Positions 1-7,365 of a stretch of DNA of 64,000 bases are shown here, piece by piece. Position 1 is the stretch's first letter; the number at the start of each line of letters is the position of its first letter. Origin of the DNA: Duncaniella muris (GTDB taxonomy: Bacteria > Bacteroidota > Bacteroidia > Bacteroidales > Muribaculaceae); NCBI RefSeq assembly GCF_003024805.1, contig NZ_PUEC01000012.1:31500-95499 (forward strand). The letters run 5' to 3'. The notes beneath the pieces are model-generated. The model was not told the DNA's origin and made no database searches. It saw only the letters and a list, made by a program, of their open reading frames with translations. Position numbers and translations under genes: made by a program.

Positions 1-485
1 GAGGTCCAGGCAAGCTGTTCGCGGATGCCGGCGAAGATGGCTATAGCCATTGTGAATCCTACGGCGGTTGCGAGGGCATAGACGATGCTTTCGCCGAGAT
101 TCATGCCTTTCTGCACCACTGTGATGGCCACGCCGAGCACGGCACAGTTGGTGGTGATGAGCGGCAGGAAGACTCCGAGGGCGCTGTAGAGCACCGGAGC
201 GATCTTCTTGAGGATGATCTCAAGCATCTGCACGAGGGCTGCGATCACGAGGATGAAGACGATAGTCTGCATGAAGCCAAGGCCGAAGGGGTTGAGGACG
301 AGGTCCTGAAGTGCCCAGGTGATGGCTGTGGCGAGAAGCATCACGAATGTCACCGCCGCACCCATGCCTACCGCGCTCGACAGTTTGCGCGAAACTCCGA
401 TAAACGGACAGATGCCGAGGAACTGGGCAAAGACAATGTTGTTGACAAAGATTGCCGTTATTATGATGGAAATATATTCGAGCAT
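1..485 (-). CDS. rnfA: Electron transport complex subunit RnfA (partial, cut by left edge)
   Basis: This is an integral membrane subunit of the Rnf complex, which couples electron transfer between ferredoxin and NAD to ion pumping across the inner membrane. The first about 161 codons are present; the family is about 190 residues long, so only the C-terminal end lies beyond the left edge. The start is the ATG at 485, giving [19 protein letters not shown], a typical RnfA opening. The segment [14 protein letters not shown] and the repeated hydrophobic helices fit the RnfA/NqrE family. It follows rnfE by 56 bases and is the last visible gene of the rnfDGEA run. I see nothing odd in the part present. 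Confidence 0.93.
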   Translation of the reverse strand, partial: MLEYISIIITAIFVNNIVFAQFLGICPFIGVSRKLSSAVGMGAAVTFVMLLATAITWALQDLVLNPFGLGFMQTIVFILVIAALVQMLEIILKKIAPVLYSALGVFLPLITTNCAVLGVAITVVQKGMNLGESIVYALATAVGFTMAIAIFAGIREQLAWT

Positions 486-541
486 TTCGTTATTCTGTTA
501 AAATAAGGTGGATGAGAGTAGAGATAGTGTGTGGAGGTGGA

Positions 542-1135
542 TTAACACTTGGCTGATCTGAGCTTGGTAAAGAGAGCGATGAGCAGGCCGAGGGCGATGA
601 ACGCGCCGGGGGCGAGCACGAAGACAAGCGAGCCGAACTGTTCGGGATAGACGGTGAGATCAAACACCTTGCCGGTGCCGAGGAGTTCGCGGACGGCGCC
701 GAGGATGGTGAGAGCCACAGTGAATCCGAGTCCGATGCCGATGCCGTCGAGACAGCTGTCAAGCACCCCGTGGCGCGAGGCGAAGGCTTCGGCGCGGCCG
801 AGCACGATACAGTTAACCACGATCAGAGGGATGAAGATGCCGAGAGTGGCGTAGAGCGAGGGCACGTAGGCTTCCATCACGAGCTGGAGCACCGACACGA
901 AGGCGGCGATCACGACGATGTAGGCAGGGATTCGCACCTTGGAGGGCACGAAGTTTTTGATCAGAGAGATTACCACGTTGGAGCAGATGAGCACTGCCAT
1001 TGTGGCGAGCCCCATGCTCATGCCGTTGATGGCGCTGCCGGTGGTGCCAAGCGTGGGACACATGCCAAGCATCAGCACGAAGGTGGGGTTTTCGGCGATG
1101 ATACCGTTGAAAAGTATTTTAAGTTTATCGTTCAT
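542..1135 (-). CDS. rnfE: Electron transport complex subunit RnfE
   Basis: This is a second polytopic membrane subunit of the Rnf complex, homologous to RnfA, 197 residues long, which is normal for the family. The N-terminus carries the family segment AENPTFVLMLGMCPTLGTT, followed by about six hydrophobic helices. The ATG at 1135 lies 15 bases after the rnfG stop. It shares its operon with rnfD, rnfG and rnfA. RnfA and RnfE are known to sit in opposite orientations in the membrane and to bind an iron-sulfur centre between them; that is family knowledge, not something read from this sequence. Confidence 0.94.
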   Translation of the reverse strand: MNDKLKILFNGIIAENPTFVLMLGMCPTLGTTGSAINGMSMGLATMAVLICSNVVISLIKNFVPSKVRIPAYIVVIAAFVSVLQLVMEAYVPSLYATLGIFIPLIVVNCIVLGRAEAFASRHGVLDSCLDGIGIGLGFTVALTILGAVRELLGTGKVFDLTVYPEQFGSLVFVLAPGAFIALGLLIALFTKLRSAKC

Positions 1136-1150
1136 GGCTTGGAGTCGGTT

Positions 1151-1729
1151 TTATTGGCGGTCAGCGAATTGTTTTGAGGCTTTGTCGGCAAGGGTGAGCG
1201 CGCGCAGGAATGCGCGTGACGAGATGGTGGCTGCGGTGATGGCATCGACATCGCCACCGTCTTTGCTGACCGTGAGGTTCGAAGTGGCGGCATTGAGACC
1301 GATGATGCTGTGGGCGGGGTTGCAGAACCACTCTCCCATCTTCGATCCGAGGCCTGGGGTCTCGGCATGCTGCATCACGGCATAGCCGGTGATGTCACCT
1401 GAGGGGTTGAAGCCATACATCACTGTGATGAGGCCTGAGAAGCCGTTTGTGTCGTGGCTTTCAACCGCGAGGCCAACGAGCTCGCCGTCCTGACGGGCGG
1501 GGAACACGGTTACGGTCTCGCCGTCTACGGTTACTTCCGCGGCTTCCTCGGCGGGATTATTGTTGAAGCTGATCTCAGGAAGCACCTGGCCTATCGCGGC
1601 TTTCTGCTTTGCGGTCTTTGCTTCTTCGATGGGCTGCTTGGTGGCGGTGTAGACTCCGGCAAGCGCGCCAGCGGCCACTATCGTGATGACGCCCAGAGAG
1701 AGCACCATGTTTACGAGTGTAGATTTCAT
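1151..1729 (-). CDS. rnfG: Electron transport complex subunit RnfG, covalent-FMN protein
   Basis: RnfG is a periplasmic flavoprotein of the Rnf complex anchored by one N-terminal helix (about residues 7-27, LVNMVLSLGVITIVAAGAL). It carries FMN attached by a phosphoester bond to a threonine in an SGAT-like motif near the C-terminus. Here that segment reads DAITAATISSRA, so the usual Gly before the Ala-Thr pair is an Ala, while the acceptor Thr is kept. Length is 192 residues, normal for Bacteroidales. The start codon overlaps the rnfD stop by four bases (ATGA type), indicating translational coupling. The Gly-to-Ala change is mild and I would still expect flavinylation by an ApbE-type enzyme. 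Confidence 0.92.
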   Translation of the reverse strand: MKSTLVNMVLSLGVITIVAAGALAGVYTATKQPIEEAKTAKQKAAIGQVLPEISFNNNPAEEAAEVTVDGETVTVFPARQDGELVGLAVESHDTNGFSGLITVMYGFNPSGDITGYAVMQHAETPGLGSKMGEWFCNPAHSIIGLNAATSNLTVSKDGGDVDAITAATISSRAFLRALTLADKASKQFADRQ

Positions 1730-2682
1730 GCTGCTACCCTCCCTTCTCCGAACTTGCGGGGTTTGAGATAACGGTTGATGAGCGGGGTGAGACCGTTCAT
1801 GATAAGGATTGCGAATGATACGCCTTCAGGATATGCGCCCCACTGGCGGATTACCACGGTGATGATGCCGATCATGACTCCGTAGAGTATCATGCCTGAG
1901 TGGCTCATCGGCGAGGTTACGTAGTCAGTGGCCATGAAGATTGCACCGAGCATCAGACCGCCGGTGACGAGCTGGACTCCGGGGTTCACTCCGATGCAGA
2001 GCGAGAAGAGGGCTACGGTGGCGAGGATCGACACGGGGATGTGCCAGGTGATGGTGCGTGTGCACAGAAGATATATAAATCCGATCAGGAGTGCGATGGC
2101 ACCCATTTCGCCCATCGAGCCGCCGGTGAATCCGAGGGCATGGGTGAGGATATCGACGTCAGCGCCGCTGATCTGGTCCATTTTGAGCTGGCCGAGGGTT
2201 GTTGCACCAGTTGTTGCATCGAGATATGCCATGCGGTTTTCCATAGGCAGCGGCCAGGTGGTCATCTGCACTGGGAATGAGAGCAGGAGGAACACACGGC
2301 CTACGAGGGCGGGGTTGAAGATGTTGCAGCCGAGGCCGCCGAAGGTCATCTTGCCGATGCCGATTGCGATCACGCAGCCGATCAGCACTGTCCAGATCGG
2401 GAGGTTAGACGGGAGGTTGAGTGCGAGCAGAAGGCCTGTGAGCACGGCTGAAAGATTGCCGATAGAGGGTTTCTCGCCAAGCATGTAGCGCGAGATGAGA
2501 TATTCGACTACGACACATCCTGCGATAGATGTGGCTATCACTACTGCTGCTCCAAGACCGAAACAATAGAGAGCGAGGGCTACGGCCGGCAGCAGGGCTA
2601 CGATGACGTTAAGCATCAGCCTGCGCACCGTCACCGGCGTGTGCGCATGAGGGGACGGGGAAATGGTGATTAGTTGGCTCAT
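1726..2682 (-). CDS. rnfD: Electron transport complex subunit RnfD, covalent-FMN membrane protein
   Basis: RnfD is the large membrane subunit that carries a covalent FMN and forms part of the ion path. At 318 residues it has about nine hydrophobic segments, and the flavin acceptor motif is visible in LDATTGATTLGQ, near residue 155. It opens with a short polar stretch (MSQLITISPSPHAH) before the first helix. It is the first gene of the visible rnf run; rnfG overlaps its end. In most Bacteroidota rnfB and rnfC stand directly upstream, but here the upstream bases hold a promoter, a tandem repeat and the end of a pectin-locus gene. The two missing subunits must be encoded elsewhere if the complex works. 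Confidence 0.94.
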   Translation of the reverse strand: MSQLITISPSPHAHTPVTVRRLMLNVIVALLPAVALALYCFGLGAAVVIATSIAGCVVVEYLISRYMLGEKPSIGNLSAVLTGLLLALNLPSNLPIWTVLIGCVIAIGIGKMTFGGLGCNIFNPALVGRVFLLLSFPVQMTTWPLPMENRMAYLDATTGATTLGQLKMDQISGADVDILTHALGFTGGSMGEMGAIALLIGFIYLLCTRTITWHIPVSILATVALFSLCIGVNPGVQLVTGGLMLGAIFMATDYVTSPMSHSGMILYGVMIGIITVVIRQWGAYPEGVSFAILIMNGLTPLINRYLKPRKFGEGRVAA

Positions 2683-2709
2683 TAAGTTTTGTAATTGGTA
2701 TTAGTGGTG

Positions 2710-2741
2710 CAAAATTAATAATTTTTCAGTTAATGAGCAAA
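2710..2741 (-). promoter_or_regulatory. Promoter of the rnfDGEA run
   Basis: On the minus strand a -7 box TAATTTTG (2717-2710) follows a -33 box TTTG (2741-2738) with a 20-base spacer. This matches the Bacteroidota housekeeping pattern of TTTG, about 19 bases, TAnnTTTG. It lies 28 bases before the rnfD start, so the four rnf genes can be transcribed independently of anything upstream. Confidence 0.7.
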
Positions 2742-2768
2742 ATGAAAAATTTTTAAGCAGCGGGAAGG

Positions 2769-2822
2769 TTGGGAGAATTGGGAGAGTTGGGAGAATTGGG
2801 AGAGTTGGGAGCTTTGGGAGAG
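2769..2822. repeat. Six-copy 9-bp tandem repeat (TTGGGAGAR type)
   Basis: Six direct copies of a 9-base unit, TTGGGAGAA alternating with TTGGGAGAG, plus one TTGGGAGCT variant, run head to tail with further G-rich sequence on both sides. The array lies between the terminator of the DUF4957-type gene and the rnfD promoter. The 9-base step means it would keep an open frame, but no gene covers it. A degenerate copy in the opposite orientation lies at about 11,650-11,735. Confidence 0.85.
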
Positions 2823-2838
2823 GTGGGGGAATTAGACC

Positions 2839-2965
2839 AATGAGATCAAACCTCCAGTAGAATCAAAAAAAGCTTCCCGGCCTTTTGAGGGGTCGGGAAG
2901 CTTGCTATAAGGGGGATCTTTTCAGATCTTGTCAGCGGGATTAATACCAACGGGGGTCGCCGACG
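2839..2965. repeat. Left arm of a long inverted repeat flanking the susCD operon
   Basis: This stretch holds the 3' end of the DUF4957-type gene, its terminator and about 30 further bases. It matches, in opposite orientation, the stretch at about 11,518-11,651, with one run of about 39 identical bases starting in the terminator T-tract. The match continues less exactly into the C-rich/G-rich tandem repeats on the outer sides. The two arms bracket susC, susD and the lipoprotein gene. Confidence 0.8.
2865..2903 (-). terminator. Rho-independent terminator of the susCD operon
   Basis: On the minus strand the stem AAGCTTCCCG pairs with CGGGAAGCTT around a loop containing CTCAAAAGG, followed by seven Ts. 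It lies about 40 bases past the stop of the last gene of the operon. Confidence 0.9.
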
Positions 2966-5229
2966 CGGTTCTGATAGATTTCAGAAGCCTGCACTTTGGG
3001 ATCAGAGCTGCGGACTTTGAGTGCTTCAAAGATGTTGTCAGGAGCAGCGTGGTCTTCCTTATGAGGTTTGGCCTTGTCGAAGGTGGTGTGCTTCGGGTTC
3101 GGGTTCTGGAAGAATTCATCGGCGCGGAGAGGAGTTGAGCCGGTCTTGACAATGAGATCATTGGCATTTCCTGATACGAGACCGGGAGTCCAGTTCCACT
3201 TGTCACCTACGGAGTTCTTCTTGGCAGAGAATGCCGCTGAAGTGAAGATACCGTCATCTTTCATGTGGGCGTCACGGCTGCCGAGAGAGTAGTTGCCGCT
3301 GATATCCCAGGTAACACGGCCTTCGCCTGCAACGTTGCGGAAGTCACATGCCGACTGGTTGAGGTCACGCTTGTCATTCGGATCGGCTGCAAGAACAATG
3401 AGGTTGTTCTTGAATGCGATTCTCGAATCATTAGGCATATAGCGGAACTCGAAAAGCATACGGCCTGAAGAACGGGTAGAGAAGTTGATGAAGGTACAGT
3501 TCTCAATTGTGATGTTGAAGTGGATGTCACTGCCCCAGAGGAGGTCTTTGTTGTTGTCAGAGAGGAGGGCGTGACGGGGCGAATCGTAGAATGTGCAACG
3601 ACGCATCTGGAAGTCATTGTAGAGGTTTGACTTCACATGTTTACCGTCACCTGCAAACCAGGAGTAGCCACGGCCGTTGTTGTCGTAATAACCCTGATTG
3701 TAGAAGAGACAGTCTTCAATGAGAATCTTCTTGAAGAACTTGTAGCGGGGGCCCTGAACGCGGAAGAAGCCACGGGTGAAGCCCTGGAATGTACAGTTCT
3801 TGAGCTGGAATGACTCGAAGGTCACTGCGAGACCGCCTGAGTACATGTTGGCGAAGTAGTTGCCGGTAGCGCTGCCGTCACCGAAGTTGCGGGCGAGCGG
3901 ACACTGGAAATCGATACCTTCGAAGATAACATCGCTGATTTCGATAGGAGCGTCAACGTCACCTGCCTCCTTGTTCTTGCCGAGCACCCAGTTGCCGGTC
4001 ACGGGGTTGCCGCCCTTGAGAGCGATACCGCCGAGATAAACCACGGCGCGCTTGCCTTCGGCGAGGTCATCGGGATGAGTTGCGAGGGTGAAGCCTTTCT
4101 GGACGAGCGGGTTGCCAGAAGTGTAGTAGTTGTGACCGCCACGGAGGTAGAACACCTGGCCTTCAGCAAGTTCGTTGGAGTTAACGAAGTTGGTGATGAT
4201 GGTGTCGATACGGGTAGCGTTGTATTCAACAGCACCAGGGATGGTGTCATTGGGGTCAACGATCGGTTCGATAAGGATAGGAGCTGCGGGATCACCTTTG
4301 GTGCGGACGAACATCGGGTTGAAGTTGGCGTCAACATCAGAAGTAACCATCTGGCCTGACATGTTCTCATAAGAGATGATCTTGTCATCGTTGCGGAGAT
4401 AGATGTAGTAGCCTGAGTTTTCAGACAGACCGGTCAGACGGATTTCGCCATTTTTCTTTTCATCATCTGTAAGGACATGCACACCGTTTACGAAACCGTC
4501 AGGCATCTGAGCTTCGGGGTTGAAGGGGGCGGGCTTGACCACGATTGAGGAAACAACGAAGTTGTTATTTGCATCAACCGGGAAGCGGGTTGTGATGCAG
4601 TCGGGGTTAGGGGTGCCGTCTTCAAGAGTTTCCAGAAGGTCTGATCTGTCATAGTCACTCGGATCATATGCAAGCTTGTAGAGGACGGTCACAGCAGTGT
4701 AGTCCTTGTCTTTCTGGCTGCAGATGGCAGGACGGGTATAGGATTTGTCGGTAGGGATTTCGCAAAAATCTTCCCATTCGCGGCCGCCGCCGAGACCATA
4801 CCACTCCGAGTGGTGGCCTTCGCCCTTGGGCGAAAGCACTCGGATGATGAAACGATAGTTGGTACCGTAGTTAAGATTGTGGATCTCACAAGAGGTCTGT
4901 TCAGGACCTACGATAAACGACTCTACAATTTTTGTGGGATCGCTCCAGTCTTCCATAAGACCGGTAGTGAGGTTTTCAGCATAGCGGATCTCATAGCCTG
5001 CCGCACCGCTGATGCCATACCAGTGGAGCTGGACAGAGTTGCGGGTGCCCGGTATGAGTTTTGATGAATATTCATCATTCTCAGGCTTGACGTTTGTAGT
5101 GTTCTCACTACGGAACATCGTTCTGGGCATGCGGTCAAGATCAGACGGCGAATATACCGAATCATCATCCTTACATGATGTCATGCCTGCGGCAATACAC
5201 AGTGTAAGGGCATATATGAATTTTTTCAT
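2941..5229 (-). CDS. DUF4957/DUF5123-type surface lipoprotein of the pectin locus
   Basis: A 762-residue predicted lipoprotein: signal MKKFIYALTLCIAAGMTSC with the lipobox Cys at 19. A fibronectin-III-like domain spans about residues 60-155 (WYGISGAAGYEIRY, YGTNYRFIIRV). A long region rich in short beta strands and Asn/Gly turns follows (about 340-680, for example IENCTFINFS and LKNCTFQGFT), which looks like a right-handed parallel beta-helix. The C-terminus ends in GDPRWY. This layout matches the DUF4957 plus DUF5123 proteins found beside SusCD in homogalacturonan loci of Bacteroides. It is the third gene of the operon, 21 bases after susD. A role in binding or processing pectin at the surface is inferred; whether it is a lyase, a hydrolase or a binder cannot be told. 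Confidence 0.82.
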   Translation of the reverse strand: MKKFIYALTLCIAAGMTSCKDDDSVYSPSDLDRMPRTMFRSENTTNVKPENDEYSSKLIPGTRNSVQLHWYGISGAAGYEIRYAENLTTGLMEDWSDPTKIVESFIVGPEQTSCEIHNLNYGTNYRFIIRVLSPKGEGHHSEWYGLGGGREWEDFCEIPTDKSYTRPAICSQKDKDYTAVTVLYKLAYDPSDYDRSDLLETLEDGTPNPDCITTRFPVDANNNFVVSSIVVKPAPFNPEAQMPDGFVNGVHVLTDDEKKNGEIRLTGLSENSGYYIYLRNDDKIISYENMSGQMVTSDVDANFNPMFVRTKGDPAAPILIEPIVDPNDTIPGAVEYNATRIDTIITNFVNSNELAEGQVFYLRGGHNYYTSGNPLVQKGFTLATHPDDLAEGKRAVVYLGGIALKGGNPVTGNWVLGKNKEAGDVDAPIEISDVIFEGIDFQCPLARNFGDGSATGNYFANMYSGGLAVTFESFQLKNCTFQGFTRGFFRVQGPRYKFFKKILIEDCLFYNQGYYDNNGRGYSWFAGDGKHVKSNLYNDFQMRRCTFYDSPRHALLSDNNKDLLWGSDIHFNITIENCTFINFSTRSSGRMLFEFRYMPNDSRIAFKNNLIVLAADPNDKRDLNQSACDFRNVAGEGRVTWDISGNYSLGSRDAHMKDDGIFTSAAFSAKKNSVGDKWNWTPGLVSGNANDLIVKTGSTPLRADEFFQNPNPKHTTFDKAKPHKEDHAAPDNIFEALKVRSSDPKVQASEIYQNRVGDPRWY

Positions 5230-5250
5230 TTTTCTGTTTAATTATTCAGG

Positions 5251-7332
5251 TTAAGAATTCGTGTAACCATACTTGTTTTCGTAACGGCCATGCGAACGGT
5301 CGATGACAGACTGAGGAATGGGAAGAATGTAACGTATAACCGGAAGGTTTGTGCGGTTGGGGAATGTAGCGAGGTCACGAGAGTCCATGCTCCATGTTCC
5401 GTTGTTGTTGATCATGATCACACCGTCGGCACCGTTTTCATCACCACCTTCCACAACCATGTAGATGTAGCCGCGGAGCGAGTTGCGGAGTTCGTTGCGG
5501 ATCTGACCTTCTTTCGACCATTCGATGATGTCCTGGCGAACGTTGTTCAAGCCGAGGTTATTGACTTCAGACGAAGACATCTGTCGGTAGGGGTTGATGA
5601 TGCGGCAGACTTTGACATCCTGGTTGGGGAAGACACTCTTTTCATAGATGGGCTTCTCAATACCATCTACAGTCATGATGTTGTCGACGTCACGGACATT
5701 GTAGATAGTGAAGGGCACATTTTCATATGCTTCGTCATTTCCGTCAAAGTCATAGGCTGCAACGGCAGAGAGATAAGAAGATGTGGACTCAGAAGCTTCT
5801 GCAAGAGCGATGTAGCGGTAGAAAGTCCAGTAGACAGTCTCTGACAGGAGATCGTGACGGACAAGGTCGCGCCAACGCATGTTCTCGCCTGCGAATTCAA
5901 ACTTACGTTCGTCAAGCACAGCCTTGCGGAAGTCCTCTTCAGAAGTACGGCTTGCGATGTAAGGCTCTACAAGTTCCGGATTGTTGGGGAATGCGCGCTT
6001 ACGTACCTGAGCGAGGGCATCGATAGCCTTGGCTCCGTTCGGGCCGCTGACACCGTGCTCGGTCTCGTTGACTGCTTCTGCATACATAAGGAGAACATCG
6101 GTATAACGCATGAAGGGGAAGTTGATACCGGTGTTTTCGGTGGTCTGATTACCGAGGCCACCGGTCACCCAAAGTTTCGACCATTTGCCGTTTGAAACAG
6201 TGTAGTTGTTGTCAAACATGGCTTCTCCAGCGGGTGCGTCATATTTGGTGAGCTGATTGACATAATCACGACGAACGTCGTTTTCGTTGAACATGTAGCG
6301 GTACACACCGTTGAGGCGAACATCAGATTTGGCTTCACCGTAGGGGTGGGGAGTCTCGCTCTGATAAGAATCGAGCTTAACGCCGTGAGAATAGCCAACC
6401 TTGCCGTTTGCAGTCTTGGCGAAGGGGATCTCCCAGATAACATCGTCACCTGAAGCGGGAAGGAAGTTACATTCGTCGAGGAACACCTGATAGAAAGGCT
6501 TTGCAAGCTTGTGTTTCTGCGAATCAATCACCTTGGCTGCATATTCCTTGGCGATTTCATAATATTCGGTGTAACGGGTGCCGTTCATGCGTTCCATCTT
6601 GCCGTAGGTGTTGCCGTCGGGGCGGAGAGTGTAGCCTGCGGCAGTCTGGGCGATACGGGCTATCATCGACCAGGCCATTTCCTTTGAGATGCGTTCAACA
6701 CCGTCAGGAAGTTCATCGGCGAATTTCATGTTTTCAGAAATTTCTTTCAGGTCTTTGATAAGTTCGTCGAGAATCTCGGCACGGTCTTTGATGGGATAGA
6801 TCTTATCTTCAGCGGTGCGGGTGGAGTTGAAAGAGAAGGGCACATCGCCGAACATCCAGATAAGGTCGTGGTAAACGATGGCACGGGCCACCTTGGCCTC
6901 ACCGATCATCTGGAGGATGTCTTCATCATATTCATCTTCACCGATCTTGTAGAGGTCTGAAGATTCGGCACCTTCCACAAAGAGGTTAGTGAGTTCGATG
7001 GTGGCATACTGCTGCTTCCAGGTAGAAGCGATGTTACCGCCCATCGGATTGCCGTCATAACGGCTCCAGTTGGAGCCGGTCAGTGTGCGGCCTGAGTTAG
7101 TCTTGAAGTCTACGTCAGTATTCATGACGTAGGTTGAGTAGATCTTGTCGCCATAGGTGTCGGCGCTCAACATGGCTTTGTAGATGCCGTTGAGAGCATT
7201 GTTCATCTCGGTTTTGTCAGAGAAGACGTAGCCCATTTCATTCTTTGAGGGAGCATCCACTTCCAGAAAGTCGGAGCATGATGCCAGGGCCACAGCCGAG
7301 AGACTTGCTATGAATATATTGCGAAATTTCAT
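5251..7332 (-). CDS. SusD/RagB-family surface glycan-binding lipoprotein
   Basis: SusD-like proteins are outer-membrane lipoproteins that form the lid of the SusC channel and bind oligosaccharides. This one is 693 residues, longer than the common 500-600. The lipobox is LASC with Cys19, followed by the family-type opening SDFLEVDAPS. The helical SusD N-terminal region is visible in GEAKVARAIVYHDLIWMFGD, and the C-terminal part has RWRDLVRHDLLS and FMRYTDVLLMYAEAVNE, both typical. It lies 33 bases downstream of susC and 21 bases upstream of the DUF4957-type gene. The gene neighbourhood points to pectin or galacturonate-containing oligosaccharides as ligand; that substrate is inference. Confidence 0.93.
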   Translation of the reverse strand: MKFRNIFIASLSAVALASCSDFLEVDAPSKNEMGYVFSDKTEMNNALNGIYKAMLSADTYGDKIYSTYVMNTDVDFKTNSGRTLTGSNWSRYDGNPMGGNIASTWKQQYATIELTNLFVEGAESSDLYKIGEDEYDEDILQMIGEAKVARAIVYHDLIWMFGDVPFSFNSTRTAEDKIYPIKDRAEILDELIKDLKEISENMKFADELPDGVERISKEMAWSMIARIAQTAAGYTLRPDGNTYGKMERMNGTRYTEYYEIAKEYAAKVIDSQKHKLAKPFYQVFLDECNFLPASGDDVIWEIPFAKTANGKVGYSHGVKLDSYQSETPHPYGEAKSDVRLNGVYRYMFNENDVRRDYVNQLTKYDAPAGEAMFDNNYTVSNGKWSKLWVTGGLGNQTTENTGINFPFMRYTDVLLMYAEAVNETEHGVSGPNGAKAIDALAQVRKRAFPNNPELVEPYIASRTSEEDFRKAVLDERKFEFAGENMRWRDLVRHDLLSETVYWTFYRYIALAEASESTSSYLSAVAAYDFDGNDEAYENVPFTIYNVRDVDNIMTVDGIEKPIYEKSVFPNQDVKVCRIINPYRQMSSSEVNNLGLNNVRQDIIEWSKEGQIRNELRNSLRGYIYMVVEGGDENGADGVIMINNNGTWSMDSRDLATFPNRTNLPVIRYILPIPQSVIDRSHGRYENKYGYTNS

Positions 7333-7365
7333 TGTGTATATTCCGTAATTGGTATTATGATTTTA

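Noticed and set aside
770..1177. Plus-strand frames across the rnf genes and similar long antisense frames elsewhere (for example 29,677-30,516)
   Set aside because: They are shadows of well-supported genes on the opposite strand, with repetitive or His/Gly-biased translations.
2769..2822. CRISPR array
   Set aside because: The units are 9 bases and contiguous with no spacers; no cas genes are present.
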